A DNA stretch of 64,000 bases from Hygrocybe punicea (Eukaryota; Basidiomycota; Agaricomycetes; Agaricales; Hygrophoraceae). Positions within the stretch are counted from its first letter, which is position 1; each line of letters opens with the position of its first letter. Below are positions 24,149 to 35,129 of this stretch, one piece after another. The stretch is taken from positions 4,526,001 to 4,590,000 of the forward strand of contig OY744461.1 in the NCBI GenBank assembly GCA_963556145.1, given 5' to 3'. The notes under the pieces are model-generated. The model saw only the letters and a program-made list of their open reading frames with translations, searched no databases and was not told the origin of the DNA. A program made the position numbers and the translations under genes.

Positions 24149-25107
24149 AGAATGGAGCTCATGGGGTGAGCCCACCTCGGTCCGGGGTTCAGACCGCGTC
24201 TGAACCCAGACCGAACGCGGAGAGACGGTTCGATGCCGTCCGGGTACAGGTTTGGCCATGCGCCAAACCGGACCCGAAGTTCAGTTCGCGGTTCCGCCAA
24301 AAAGGCTCGGAACCGGACCGAACTGAACTTCGGCAACACTAATGCATCCTCAGCTGTTCCACTGTACAATGGTGCACCTCCAACTGGTGGTAACTGAGCA
24401 AAGTCTCCAGCAAATATCATTTTGATTCCACCAAATTGGATGTCATGTAGGTTCAAAGCTTTAGCAAGTCTAGCACTGATTTTGTAGAGATCATGACAAG
24501 ACAACATTGAGACTTCATCAATGAAAATATAGTCAACTCCTTCTAGTCTACCTTTGAGCTGAGCAATGCCCATTGCTTCATTTCTATTTGACATGTTTGG
24601 ATTGATGCCCAGGAAGTAGTGATAAGTTGAGCCATTTTGCAGAGCTGCAGATGTACCAGTAGGACCAAGAATAACAAATCTGTGAGACTCATGTGCAGTG
24701 TCAAAGAAATCAGCAACAGCTTTGATGACTTGTGATTTTCCAGTGCCAGCCATTCCAGCAATATTCATTTTCAACAGCTCACTGCTAGGAGATGAAGCAT
24801 GATTTGCAAAGATTCTAAAGGCTCTTTTTGGCTTGGTGTTCAAGCTGAATTTTCTAACTGTAGCATCAATTAGCAGTTATTGTTGTGCATTTTCAGCTCT
24901 GAAAGTTTGCATCAAGTATGATTGGACCACAATCATCACATCATTTTCATTTGGATCAGTATACATGTTGTATGAAGTAGACTTGGAGTTTGCAAGAATG
25001 TGTTGATTGTGCTCATCTAGTATTTCTTGTCTCTGTTCTTGAACAAGTTGTCACCATTGAGTACCAGGTTGATTCATTTCAACTTCAAGTGGAGCAGAAT
25101 TTACAGT

Positions 25108-25138
<31 letters not shown>

Positions 25139-25278
25139 CTGCTGCTGCTGTTGCTGCTGCTGCTGTTGCCACTGCCTTTCCCCTGCCAATTCCATTGCTG
25201 GCAGGTTCTGTTGCTGTTGCTGTTGTGGCTGCTGCTGTTGTTCCCCATTGTTCTTGGCTGGTCAATCGAAAGTCCCAT

Positions 25279-25810
25279 TATTTGGATTCAAGTCATGTAC
25301 TCACAGCTTTACTATTGGCTACAATGCATGTCCTGGAGTACTAAGTGCCAGGCACTTATTGTGAAAATGATGTATGCTTCACCTAGTATTGCTAGAATTA
25401 ATTTTAGATTTTCTAGATGAGTACTCACAAAGTTGGGTGTTTAAGGGTCCAATTTTGGCAGAGGGCTAAATACATTGTGAATAGCTCTCTCTGTAGGATC
25501 AAATAAAATACAAAATTTACCCTACTTGAGGGTATGGGATAATTACATCCCTGCAGGGTGTTGCCCTGCCCATTGAGGTGTTATACAGCATGTAATAGCA
25601 TTAAGAAAATCTAGCCATCTGTACCAATATGGCAATTCAGCCCTGTTTGGGAACTTGGCAAATGCCGGTTGAAATTCTTGTGTGAGTTCAAGCCATGTCA
25701 CCCTTTCTCTTGACTTCAACAGGCAAACAGTATACAAGATCACCATGCTAAGTTGTCATTTTAAGGTTCTTTTTTTACTCTACTAACTAATTTCATGTTA
25801 TTTTTAGGTG
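25279..25810. other. Non-coding DNA between helicase pseudogene and repeat region
   Basis: AT-rich, no recognisable gene. GCCCTGTTTGGGAACTTGG at about 25648 resembles a Harbinger terminal repeat (compare 17052), followed by a leader-like stretch to an ATG at 25745, but no transposase follows. TACTAACTAATTT...TTTTTAGGTG (25780-25810) resembles an intron 3' end. Confidence 0.4.
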
Positions 25811-25839
25811 TTTTTTTTTGGCAATGTCACATCACACAA

Positions 25840-26860
25840 TGACGAAAACTGCCACAGAAACAGCAACACCAGTACGTCTGCCAATGACGCGACACCCATA
25901 ACAGAATGGCATGGATGGCAACCGCAAACATGATGGGTCTGGGAATGGCCACCTGGCAAGGTCAAACAAGGCCTGGCACAACAACAATAGTGATGGCAAC
26001 AATGACAACATGGACCAGCAACGGCAGAGGGGACAGGAACCACGGTAAGGGGAATGATGAGAATAGGGACTGCAACGAGAACGGGGACTGCAACGATGAG
26101 AATGGAGATGGCGAGAATGACAATGGGGACCAGAACACAAATGATGGGGACCGGAATGATGAGAGCAGGGATGGCAATGACAACAAAGTGAATGGGAATG
26201 AGACTGGGAACTATGACAATGGGAAGATGACAACGGGCAGGGGGAACGAAGACGAGGATGGCAAGGAGGACAGGCACAGGAACAGGAATGGGGATAACAG
26301 ACAACGGAAATGAGGATGACCAGGATGGGGGAATGGGATGACCAGGACCATGGAGCTGGGACAACAAGGATGAACACAATGGGGATGATGAAGATGGAAA
26401 TGGTGAGGATGGGATGGCAAACGGGATGGCAACCACACAAATGGGAACGGGGCTGACTGCTGTGTCCCACCACATGGGGATGAGGAGGAGGAAGGGGATG
26501 ACAAGCATGGGGATGACAAGCACGGGAATGGCAAGGATGGGAAAAACAAGGGCAAGGATGATAAGTACAAGGGGGATGAGGACAAGGGTGAGGGCAGAGG
26601 GGGTGAAGATGATGGGGACAAGGACAACAAGGATGAGGACAATGGGGATGAGGACGAGGATGATGGGGATGAGGATGAGGACAATGGAGATGAGGATGAG
26701 GACAACCAGGACCAGGACCAGGACCAGGATGACCAGGACCAGGACAATGAGGATGATAGCAAGTATGGGCATGGGGACAGGGGCAATGAACAATGGACAA
26801 CGACGACAGCGAGGACAAGGATGGGGAGGAAGTAGATGGCCCAAAGTCACCTTGTGACCA
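25840..26860. repeat. Purine-rich GGGGATGACAAT-type minisatellite
   Basis: About 1 kb of degenerate units built on GGGGATGA, GACAATGG and GAGGACAA, open in several frames on both strands (Asp/Asn-rich or Pro/Ile-rich) with no fixed protein. The TCAATTGA palindrome directly follows, so this is probably the low-complexity part of another element of the cassette type, though I found no clear termini. Confidence 0.7.
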
Positions 26861-26862
26861 CA

Positions 26863-26903
26863 CACCTTCATGTCAATTGACATGGGTGGGGGTGTTCATG
26901 AGG
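26863..26903. other. TCAATTGA palindrome after the purine-rich array
   Basis: ACACCTTCATGTCAATTGACATGG ends near 26884 and GTTCATGAGG closes the unit. The core lies in the 16-bp palindrome CATGTCAATTGACATG (26869-26884). Confidence 0.7.
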
Positions 26904-26929
26904 ATACCAGGGACAAATCAATAGCAAAG

Positions 26930-27310
26930 AAAAATGGGCAACAAGAGCAGCAACAGCAGTGGCAGCAGCAACAAACCTCCCATGGCAGTGGCAGCAGCAA
27001 TGGCAGAAGCAATGGCAATGACAGTGGCAGCAACGGGACCTGGAATGGCAGCAGCAGTGGGGTTGGGAATGACAGCGGCAGCAGGACCAGGACCGAGAAT
27101 GGCAACAGCGGGGATGGGAACGACAGCAGCAGTGGGACTGGGACCGAGAATGGCAGCAACAGCAGGAATGGGAATGACAATGACAAGAACAGGGATGGCA
27201 ACAGTGGCAATGGAAGCAGCAGCAGCAGCAACAGCAGCAGGACCAGGGCCAGGAACGGTAGCAGCAGCCAGCACTGGCATTGGTCATGGCAGGGGAAGCT
27301 GCAGCTGATG
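26930..27310. repeat. GGCAGCAGCAATG-type low-complexity tract
   Basis: Trinucleotide-like CAG/AAC/GGC mixture; translation gives Ser/Asn/Gly runs in one frame and other runs elsewhere. No fixed coding frame. Confidence 0.7.
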
Positions 27311-27364
27311 GGGAGGAGGATAAGTGACAGGTGATATGAGATGAGGGCAGGGAATCCCCATGTA

Positions 27365-27740
27365 TTTATCACTCCCCCAGGAATCCACATGGAATCCACC
27401 TTCAGTCCACCTTCAGTCCACATTATCCAGGTCCAGTCCAGGTCCAGTCCACCTTCAGTCCACCTTTAGTCCTACCAAAAACTTGTCCACTCCCAGTTCA
27501 CTCCACTCCAGGTGGACTCCACATGGAGTCCACATGTACAACTGGACTCATTGTGGACTATTGGTGGACTTTGTCTGGACTTTTGATGGACAGATAAATG
27601 ATTTTCAAGATAAAGCTTCCACATGGATTCCACATGGACTCCACATGGACTATGGGACTGATGCAAGAACAGATTCAAGAAGGACTCCATGTGGACTTTA
27701 TCTGGACTTTTCATGGACTGATGAATGATGTTCATAACAA
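27365..27740. repeat. CCACATGGA repeat array
   Basis: Many copies of TCCACATGGA and CAGTCCACCTT in loose tandem. CCACATGG is itself nearly palindromic, so the array can fold on itself. It resembles the GGAATCCACTTGG motifs at the ends of the element at 35088-40690. No gene. Confidence 0.65.
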
Positions 27741-28465
27741 AGCAACTATTATGTTTTTTATGGGGGCCAGACATAAACTAGACATGGAAGCATCATAAAC
27801 AGAAATCAACATTTTAGCATACTTTTTATGAAGGAATCCAGTTGGAATTCAGTTAGAAACCTTATAAAATTTTCTAAACCGCCGGCTTTCATCAACCATT
27901 TTGTAATTTACTAACCCAATTGCATAGATAATGCAATTCTAAAACTGCCAGGGGTCTTAGAAGTCACAAGAGCATACTATTTATTTTAGGTAATATTTTC
28001 CCATGCTTCATATTTAGTAACTCTCCAGTCAATGCAAAACTCATGGTCCCCTATCTGATCCCCTATCTGATAGTATTTATCATAGTTATATCAAATACCA
28101 GTATTATTATACCAGTTCTTGTAATTGAGAAGTGCTCAATTCTGAAGAAAGGTTGCATGACAAGTCATGCAACCTTGAGTATGCATAGTCTGTGACTGTG
28201 CATACTGTTACTGTTACAAGCCACTAAATTACATAATATTTCATATTAGTGAATATTGTCACAAGCAGTATTCTATTATCTAGAAACATTTTTATCATCA
28301 TACAATTGTATGATATATGGGATGTTGAAAATAGTTGGTTTCAACACTCACTTAGTTCAAGCTCTCACAATTTGTTCAAGATGATACATATATAAAGACA
28401 ACATCTGAACTGCATATTTCCAGTTAACGAAAAACCTGTGATGCAATTGCTAGCCTTCTCTGTCA
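27741..28465. other. AT-rich region, 3' flank of the CxC-type gene
   Basis: No gene. It has a hairpin GGTTGCATGACAAGTCATGCAACC (28154-28177) and an inverted pair around GTCTGTGACTGTGCATAC (about 28180-28206). The same block occurs at about 35770-35830, so it belongs to the repeated CxC element rather than to unique host DNA. Confidence 0.5.
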
Positions 28466-30139
28466 ATGTCAATTCCATCATCAATGTCACTATCATCATC
28501 ACCATCAGAATCCATTTCCTCTCTCCTCTTCTGCTTTTCTGTCTGTCTTTTGATCACTCACTCTGTATGAAGAAACAGCATTGTATGCAAAAACCAGTTA
28601 AAGTTGCCCACAGTCATTCTTTTCAGAATGGTCTGAAATCCTCCTACCCATGTATTTAACTGCTCACTTGCCAATAATATGTTTTAGTATCAGCTAAGTA
28701 AATGATTGAAATGGAACTTGCTTGTGTATTAAATGCACATTTATAATGAGGGTTCCTATGCCTATCATGTTCAACCGTGACAAGATTGGGTTGAGAACCA
28801 TTCAGAGGAGCAGGATTGCACCATGTTTGACACAGATAGTCTGATGTACGATGATTGATATAATGATAGGAATCCACAATGAATCGTGTTGTTGTTTTCC
28901 ACGTGTTCCAACTCCCATTAGCAATAGCTGTACAGAGGACCATGCAGGCTTTGTCAATGCAAACATAGTGAATGGCACGGGTAACCCGTGTAAGGCTGAT
29001 CATGGGTACGGGTGAACCCACGGTTTTTAGGTCACAGGTGGCGCGGTTATGGGTGCGGTTGCCAAATTTGGCAACCACAAAAAAACCATGACCCGCACCC
29101 ACGACACCGCGGTTTTCGATGGGTTGGTGACAACAACAGGGCTACATGCCCTCAGGTATGTTTCTTATGTATTTAACATTAAACTGACCATATTTTCTTA
29201 GATAATATTAATAACCATACTACCACAACCAAAAACCATGCAAACATCAACCCAAAACCCCGCGCCCATGCAAGAGAACGCGTCTAAATGCATCCCAGAC
29301 CACAATCCCACAATGCCAGCACCAATGCCCAGCCAATCAGCACCAGCACCAACTCAAAGCCACTACGCCACCACCAAGACGTCACAAGTCCAAGCCATGG
29401 CCCAATGCCATCGAAACGCAAGCCATGTATGCGAAGAACAGGGAGGATGGTGGCAACACTCAAACCCATGGCAACACAGATGACGAGGAAAACCATAGCA
29501 AGGACGACAACAGTGATGAGGACAACGTGGACAGTGACGAAGATGGGAAGCAAGATGGACAATGGTGATGAGGACGACAAGGATGGCCATGACAATGGTG
29601 GCCACGACAACGATGCCACAATGATGATGCCAGCCGATTGGCCAACGGTGACGAGGTCAGAAACGATGAGGATGGAGGGTGGATTTGGCAAGGTCAGTCC
29701 CCTCCTTGATCACCCGCTTGCCCTTGCTGAATGGTCAAGTACTGCACAACTAGTCATATGCACGGGTATTGAAACCCGCACGGGTCACGGGTACGGGTCC
29801 ACACAGGTACGGGTACGGGTAGCCAAATCGGGACCCGTGATTTACCCGTACCCGTGCCATGGGTCCACGGGTTTTTCACAGGTAGTGTCACGATCCCGTG
29901 ACACGCGACTTCGACCTCGACTACACGGCAACTGCAAGACCAAACGTAATGAAACGAGGAAGGGCGAGATTAGGGGGCGAAAAGAGCAGCGGGGAGTGGT
30001 GCACCCACGCTACAATAAGTATTTATTTATAGAGTTCTATCATACTGACTAACCAGACAACTACAGACACACCACACAACCACGACGACAAACCAACTAC
30101 GAGGACGGGGATGAGGGGATGAGGACCGCAACCGCAACC

Positions 30140-30205
30140 GCGACGATGGCACCCACGATGATGGCACCCGCGACGATGGCACCCGCGACGATGGCACCCG
30201 CGACG
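30140..30205. repeat. 15-bp tandem repeat GACGATGGCACCCGC
   Basis: Four to five tandem units ACGATGGCACCCGCG, with the first more divergent. Within the nested hAT element. Confidence 0.85.
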
Positions 30206-30525
30206 ACGGCAAGCCACGACGATCGCAAATGACGACAGCAAGCCAGGGTGATGGCAAATGACGACGACGGCAAGCGTGGTGGCAACGGACAATGAAGGCA
30301 AAGAGAGGAGCAGCGGGGGTGGTGCACCCACCACCCACTGCAACAGGTATGTCTTCCTTTATTGTAATTATACATTGCTACACTACTGACTACAGCCGCA
30401 GATGCTCCCCAACCCCCACGCCCACGCCCACCCCCCTCAACCAGTGGGCCAACGGCAGATGCCAAGAGCAGCGCCGGCCAAACAGCCACCAGCCTGAGAC
30501 ACGCTGGCAATGGCACGCCCTCAAC

Positions 30526-30582
30526 CCACCTCGCGAACCAGCGTCACCGTGCCAATCGACACCGGCACCGCGTCCGCAAGGA
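30526..30582. other. Variant palindrome with CAATCGA core
   Basis: CACCTCGCGAACCAGCG ... CCAATCGACACCGGC ... GCAAGGA. The core is CCAATCGA rather than TCAATTGA; the left arm is intact, the right arm worn. Confidence 0.6.
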
Positions 30583-30637
30583 TACCACCTAGGAGACGAG
30601 GGGGAGACGAGGAGGAGACGAAGAGGCCCACCCACGT

Positions 30638-30693
30638 CACCTCGCGAAGATGCAGCGCGACGTCAATTGACGTTAGTGCTGTGTTCGCGAGGT
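30638..30693. other. Best-conserved TCAATTGA palindrome
   Basis: CACCTCGCGAAGATGCAGCG, core CGTCAATTGACG (30661-30672), then GTGTTCGCGAGGT. Both outer arms pair (ACCTCGCGAA / TTCGCGAGGT) and the core is a 12-bp perfect palindrome. Confidence 0.88.
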
Positions 30694-31015
30694 AATGGGA
30701 GGTTGGGCCCTCTGGGGTAGACCCGTGGGTAAACCCGCGGGTTACCCGTACCCGTGCCACGGGTACGGGTTTCCACGGGTATGGGTACGGGTAGCCGTGG
30801 AATACCCACGGGTTACCCGTGCCAATCACTATGCACAACCAAGAAAGGTGAGGATGAGGACAAGGTGGGACAAGAATGGGCTGGGGGATGAAGGGCCATG
30901 GGGACTGTCAACAACAACATTGACAGAACCATGACCCCCCCCCCTCCATGGATGCATTTGCGAGGTCGACAATGACCAGGACGGAGAGGCAATGAGCCCC
31001 CACCACCGTGATACC

Positions 31016-31068
31016 ACCTTGCGAACTGCGTCGGCCATGTCAATTGACATGGCGCCACATTCGTGAGG
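31016..31068. other. TCAATTGA palindrome near the right end of hAT 28966-31734
   Basis: CACCTTGCGAACTGCG ... CCATGTCAATTGACATGG ... CATTCGTGAGGTT. The 18-bp core palindrome (31035-31052) is perfect. A right half-unit, CATTTGCGAGGTCG, also lies at about 30954. Confidence 0.8.
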
Positions 31069-31299
31069 TTGCAAGTGGGTGGTGGGATGTGGCAAGGATA
31101 CCTGTGTAGCACCTGTGGGTCATATGGATCGTGGCAGGTGCTACCCATCACAGGTATGGTATTCACGGGTGCAGGTGTGGTATTGACAAACCCAACCCAT
31201 ACCAGACCCATGGTCAACCCTAAACCCGTGGGTATTGGCGCTGTACCCGTACCCGTACCTGCAGCTACCCCTACCCATGATCCAGCGGGTTTACCTGTC

Positions 31300-31427
31300 A
31301 TTTTGAGCCCCGGATTGTCCAAAACGGTGAAGTATTGGGTAAGTTATGATCAAAACAATGAAGAATGATTGTTTTGATCATAACTCACCCAATACTTGAC
31401 TGTTTTGGATGATCCTGGGCTTAAAAT
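31300..31427. mobile_element. Small foldback inside hAT 28966-31734
   Basis: Arms of about 60 bp: GAGCCCCGGATTGTCCAAAA ... TTATGATCAAAACAAT, then the complement ending TTTTGGATGATCCTGGGC. Loop of about 7 bases at 31361-31367. It may be a very small MITE or a structural part of the host element; no target duplication is clear. Confidence 0.6.
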
Positions 31428-31511
31428 AAAGTTCACGGGTGGAAAATCGTACCCGTCCCTGTACCTGCGGCTACCCTTACCCATTACCCGTGCGGGTCGC
31501 CACACCACACC

Positions 31512-31712
31512 TAGTGTTGCCTCAACTCAGCTGGTCAGAAAAAGCTGATCCTGGTTCTGATTTTTTGGTACACAACCAGGTCTCTCACAGGCTGATATTT
31601 TGTAGCTATGGTCTATAGCTACAAAATATCAGCCTGTGAGAGAGCTGGTTGTGTACCAAAAAATCAGAACCAGGATCAGCTTTTTCTGACCAGCTGAGTT
31701 GAGGCAACACTA
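31512..31712. mobile_element. 201-bp palindromic hAT MITE
   Basis: TAGTGTTGCCTCAACTCAGC at one end and its complement at the other, the whole 201 bp being one hairpin with a centre near 31612. The 8-bp flanks are ACCACACC and GCCACACC (7 of 8 match). The TAGTGTTGCC end type is that of the larger hAT elements here. Confidence 0.85.
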
Positions 31713-32096
31713 GCCACACCTGTGCCATTCACTATGCAAACATAGTCTGGTCATAGTTCAGGAGTTGGATAGACTGATTCCAAAAAGTTGAGGACATTGG
31801 TAGGTGACTCAGCTTTGGCAAACTTGGTCCAAGCAATTACCACCCCACATGGTGCACATATAGTCTCCACACAATAGAATTGTGGTGCTTTGAAATAGTT
31901 ATCCTTTGGTCTATCTGCACCATGACCAGGTTCATCATGGGGCTGAACTGGTTGATTATGAGAAGGCAACCAAGGAAGGGGTTCCTCCTCTGTCCTCCAG
32001 ATTATACAACTAATTCCAAGCACTGATTGATGACCATATTTGACCATATGAGAGAACCAGTGATTTTGGTGTTGCTGGCATGTCTGACTCCCTTCA

Positions 32097-35046
32097 TAGT
32101 GTTGCTGCGACTCGACTAGTCAATAGTTGACTAGGAAAGTCACGACTTCGACTAGACTATTCATCACAATTTCACATAGTTGTAGTTGGTAGTCACGACT
32201 ACCAACTACAGTCGACTTCAGTCGCGGCTCAGTCAGGGTTCTCACTACAAAAACATGCTAACGATCTATATATCCCCGTCATCTCCCTCACCCATGGCTG
32301 CAATCAGCACATCAAATGCTTTATCCTTGTCCCCCTCAAACAATGCACCCAACAAATCCACCACCACCACCTCCTCTACATCCATAATGCTGGCCTCGTT
32401 GACTGCCCACCCAGTCATGAAGTCAAGTCGAGATTTCTTGAGGCCGAATTTGAGCATTTGAAGGGCCTCCATGAGGAGGGGATGGATGCGGTTGCATTTG
32501 TGTGTGTCAGTCTTGGCACTGGATGAGAAAACGCGCTCACTCGAGACAGATGACGCTGGAATAGGTAGATAGTCCATTGCAATAGAATAAATTGTTGGCA
32601 AGGTTGAATCGGACATGAACCAGAATTGAAGAAGGTTCATCCCTGGCTTTGAGAGTGGGCCTTTGACATAGGACTCATATTCTTCATTGACCATTGCCAA
32701 CTCTCCTGATTCTTCGGCTGTTTCGAACATGTCGTCGAGGCCATATTGCGAGTCAAGTGTTTGCCATGCCTCAATGGAAGCGACAGCTGGCCTAGTGGGT
32801 AAGACTTTATCGGGGGCTACAGGTTTGGATTTGTCTCAGTACTGCTGCATGAGGTCAAGGAAGGTGGTTTCAGCTTTCTTGAACCAGTCTGTGGTCCAGT
32901 GTTTCTTGATCCAAGATGTGCGGACTGCTGGGTTGATGATCATTGTGATGACATAGGCATCTGTTCGGTCCATCCACTCATAGTATTTGAGCACCCATTT
33001 CAGGCCTTCGTCGATGAATGGTTTGAGGCGGGGAATCTTCTTGGCAAGCTGCTCCCAAGATGACATGAACATTTCAAAGGCTGGGATGGAGCCAGACAGA
33101 ATTGGTGTGGTTTCCTTCGACATTGTTTGTTGGGCTGCATGGGGCACAGCTAAGATTGCCTCGATGTCCTGAAGGGTATTCCACTCAATGTCTGTGAGAC
33201 GGAGCATTTGAAGATCCTTGTTGACAGGGCTTGCGAGGAAGGAATTGATGGCAGGCTGCAAAATGCAAAGATGATTGATCATGTAGTAGATTGAATCCCA
33301 CCTCGTCTTGATGTTGCAAAGTAGTTGTAGGAGAGGGACCGTTATCACATGGCCATCCGGAAGTGTGAAGTGGGCCCTGCTGTTGCCCTCAATAATGATG
33401 GATTTGAAGTGCTCACGGCGTTGACCGGAAGATCAAACTTTGTGAACTACTACACAACCGAGCGCAATTGGGTCATGCTTGATGGCCTCCTCAAATGTTT
33501 GAGCACCAGGCTCATGCAGATGGTCAGCAGCAACGAAGGTCTCCACAGGATCAACGAGTGCAGTGTTGGTGAAGCCTTCAATGATGTGCTGGCAACATAT
33601 GTTGATGATGTGCACAAAGCACATGATCCCATTATCGACAGCACAGAAATTGATGTCGTGGGCCTTGAGGAGGCCTTCCAGCGCTACAACAAAGGTGTCA
33701 TTGTTGCTTGCATTGTCAAGGGTAAACCAACCAATGAGGGTTGTGATACCGGCACGGTCAAGCAGTTGCAGGATGATGGCGGCGAGGTTGGCACCATCAT
33801 GTTTGCTGGTGACGTTGTGAAACACGATCAGTGCAGTCTTGAGTTCCGGCTGATTGCTGTGCTTGTTGCAGGCAATCCAATGGGCAGTAATGCACAGGTA
33901 TGAGTGAAGATTCTTGTCAGACCAGAGGTCCGTGGTAAAGCTAACCTTCCCTACAGCGTTGGCGAGTTTGAGCCGCAGGGCCTTGAAGTGGGACTCCCAG
34001 GCTGCAATGATTGCCTCACGCAACTTTGTGCAGTGGGGGATGTCTTTGTCTTGAAGGTCGGAACAAAGGAGGAGGAGGAGATCTCAAAACTCCCAACACT
34101 CAATGATATTGATTGATTGATCATCCGCAACAAGGAAGTTGATCAAAGCACGAAGGAGGGCAGCGTGAGTGAAGGTGGGATGGCCAGATGATGATATGTC
34201 TTGAAGGTTAGAGTCGAGGGTAGATTGTCTGAGGCTAGCGGTTTCCTCATGGATCTTCTGCTTCAGCAACTGCATCAACCAGCCATTCTCCTTGCAGGCT
34301 TTGATGTACTTGTCCTCATGGTACTTCTCGAGGTGGACATGGAGATTGGGGTTAGCTGTGGCAGGGGCAAAGGTATAGTTGATGTTGAGGGCGAGGAACT
34401 TCAGATCGGCAGAACGGCATGCCCTGTAGGTAGATAATTAGTGTACAGAAATCAATAGAAAGGGGGAAGACACTCACTGACAGGCCTTACATATCGTTCG
34501 GATCTTCTCCTTGATACTCCCCTTCATGAAGAAGTGCCAGATATCGTGTGCAGCCATTTTGAATTGGACCGAGCCTATGAGGTCATTGACAGATGCGGGC
34601 TAACTGGGCCCAGTAGCGGCAGTAGCAGATGGGGCTGCTGACTCTGACAGGGCTGCTGACTGCATAGGAGCGGGAGATGGTTGACGTTTCTTGGCCTTCT
34701 TCTTGGCACGCTCGGCCTTCTTCATCGCGGCTTGCTTTTTGGCATGCATAAGGGCAGGGAGTTCAGATGATGAGGTAGCCAGAGATGAGGCATTTCCCGA
34801 GGACTTGGAGGACTCATTGTCGCTGTCCTTGCGATGACTTCATTTGGTCATGTCATGAATGAGATTGTTGAAGAAAGAAAAGGAAAACGGGGTCTGGACT
34901 TAGCCGCCAGCTATCGACTTGACCAAATCAGGTAGTCGTAGTCATAGTTGGTGTCATAGTCATAGTTGAGTCAGTTATCAACTCAGCTATGACCAACTAC
35001 GACTATGACTACTAGTCGACTACTAGTCATAGTTGCGGTAACACTA
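32097..35046. mobile_element. hAT transposon with transposase gene
   Basis: 2950 bp, ends TAGTGTTGCTGCGACTCGAC and ATAGTTGCGGTAACACTA, perfect 8-bp duplication TCCCTTCA (32089-32096, 35047-35054). Subterminal DNA at both ends is built from GACTAGTCGAC/GTAGTTG units. It carries one decayed transposase gene on the minus strand and is the only coding hAT in the window, so a possible former source of activity for the TAGTGTTGC-type non-autonomous elements. Confidence 0.92.
32266..34851 (-). pseudogene. hAT transposase (BED finger, DDE and dimerisation region)
   Basis: Starts near 34851 with a Lys/Ser-rich leader, then a BED-type finger (HDIWHFF...CKAC) across a 54-nt intron ending near 34420. 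The catalytic core has VSFTTDLWSDKN and GWFTLDNASNND; KTRWDSIYYM and WVLKYYEWMD follow. The C-terminal hAT region is intact with LPIPASSVSSERVFSS (about 32550). Stops: TGA 34840, TAG near 34601, TGA 34084, 33433 and near 32837, so no full protein is made. The TGA at 34084 (EF-DLLLLL) and at 33433 (KV-SSGQRRE) replace residues that are arginine in relatives. Confidence 0.88.
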
Positions 35047-35129
35047 TCCCTTCAGTTTTAGGATTTTGACAATCCTTAACATGGCAACACTTTAGACTGA
35101 GCCACACATTCCTATGGATTCCAAGTGGA

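Larger units (their letters stand above)
23060..24341. mobile_element. hAT non-autonomous element, TAGTGTTGCCG family, copy 1
   Basis: 1282 bp, ends TAGTGTTGCCGTAGTTCGG and complement, perfect 8-bp duplication ATGCATCC (23052-23059, 24342-24349). Subterminal DNA is packed with GGTTCGG/CCGAACC units. Inside: hairpin TGAACGCGACA-CAA-TGTCGCGTTCA (23359-23383), intron-like block GTAAGT (23393) ... TTTACTAATG ... ACAG (about 23440), a long GCAGCAACG-type repeat and the TCAATTGA palindrome at 24119. Closely matches 38428-39717. Long reading frames inside are repeat artefacts. Confidence 0.92.
18655..25278 (-). pseudogene. PIF1-family helicase with C-terminal USP-like domain, mobile-element type, cut by four insertions
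   Basis: Superfamily 1B DNA helicase of the kind widespread in mushroom genomes and mobile elements. Reading from 25278: an N/Q/S-rich N-terminal part (24990-25278), Walker A GMAGTGKS, Walker B FIDEVSML, GDFAQLPPVGG, then TAHAAQGKT and SRSASAAGT. The C-terminal part (19435-18655) begins NDYSCAYDSLLVIIFNLW and has HFTSR and VWYHDG, as in ubiquitin-specific-protease-like folds. Four insertions (23060-24341, 21625-22491, 20346-21155, 19436-20076) can each be removed with one target copy to give a continuous frame (for example SGTAEDALFRTAL). Remaining lesions: TGA at about 25049, TAA near 24877, a frameshift near 22655 and a TAA near 22600. Short N-terminal ATG limits are not certain. Confidence 0.85.
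29751..30831. mobile_element. Nested hAT element, TAGTSATNNGCACGGGTA termini
   Basis: 1081 bp, ends TAGTCATATGCACGGGTA and TACCCGTGCCAATCACTA (30814-30831 side), 8-bp duplication TGCACAAC (29743-29750, 30832-30839). Internal parts: GGTGGTGCACCCAC twice (about 29997 and 30319), intron-like GTATGT at 30347 ... CTGAC...ACAG, GACGATGGCACCCGC minisatellite (30140-30200), and palindromes at 30526 and 30638. Terminal sequence is close to the outer element, so a relative has inserted into its own kind. Confidence 0.87.
28966..31734. mobile_element. 2.8-kb GC-rich hAT element, TAGTGAATGGCACGGG family, with nested elements
   Basis: Ends TAGTGAATGGCACGGGT and ACCTGTGCCATTCACTA, 8-bp duplication TGCAAACA (28958-28965, 31735-31742). 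Termini are rich in GGGTACGGGT/ACCCGTACCC. Inside are GTATGT at 29156 with CTGACC...TTAG, a purine-rich tract (29480-29690), a nested hAT at 29751-30831, a TCAATTGA palindrome at 31040, and two small foldbacks. No transposase gene. It interrupts the CxC gene. Confidence 0.88.
28466..35093 (-). pseudogene. CxC5/CxC6-type protein associated with KDZ transposons, cut by two hAT elements
   Basis: Cysteine-cluster protein of the kind linked with KDZ transposons in mushrooms. From 35093: CHVKDCQNPKTEGSQTCQQH (the cysteine cluster, spanning the hAT 32097-35046), HWFSHMVKYGHQSVLG, FYCVETICAPCGVVIAW, NFLESVYPTPEL, then across the element 28966-31734 PDYVCIDKACMVL, TTRFIVDSYHYINHR, WCNPAPLNGSQPN, and after a degenerate intron ILKRMTVGNFNWFLH. 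Removing both elements with one target copy each restores the frame. Stops: TGA 31751 (arginine expected between EL and PDY) and a TGA after FLHTE near 28560. The tail is acidic. No KDZ transposase itself is present. Confidence 0.82.

Noticed and set aside
23424..24203. Long open reading frames of Ser/Gly/Asn, Ala or Leu in the GCAGCAACG tracts (also 38687-39522, 25804-27334)
   Set aside because: Open in several frames on both strands because of trinucleotide composition; no stable protein between the two copies.
25640..25745. Third Harbinger element starting at GCCCTGTTTGGG
   Set aside because: Terminal-like word only; no transposase and no second end.
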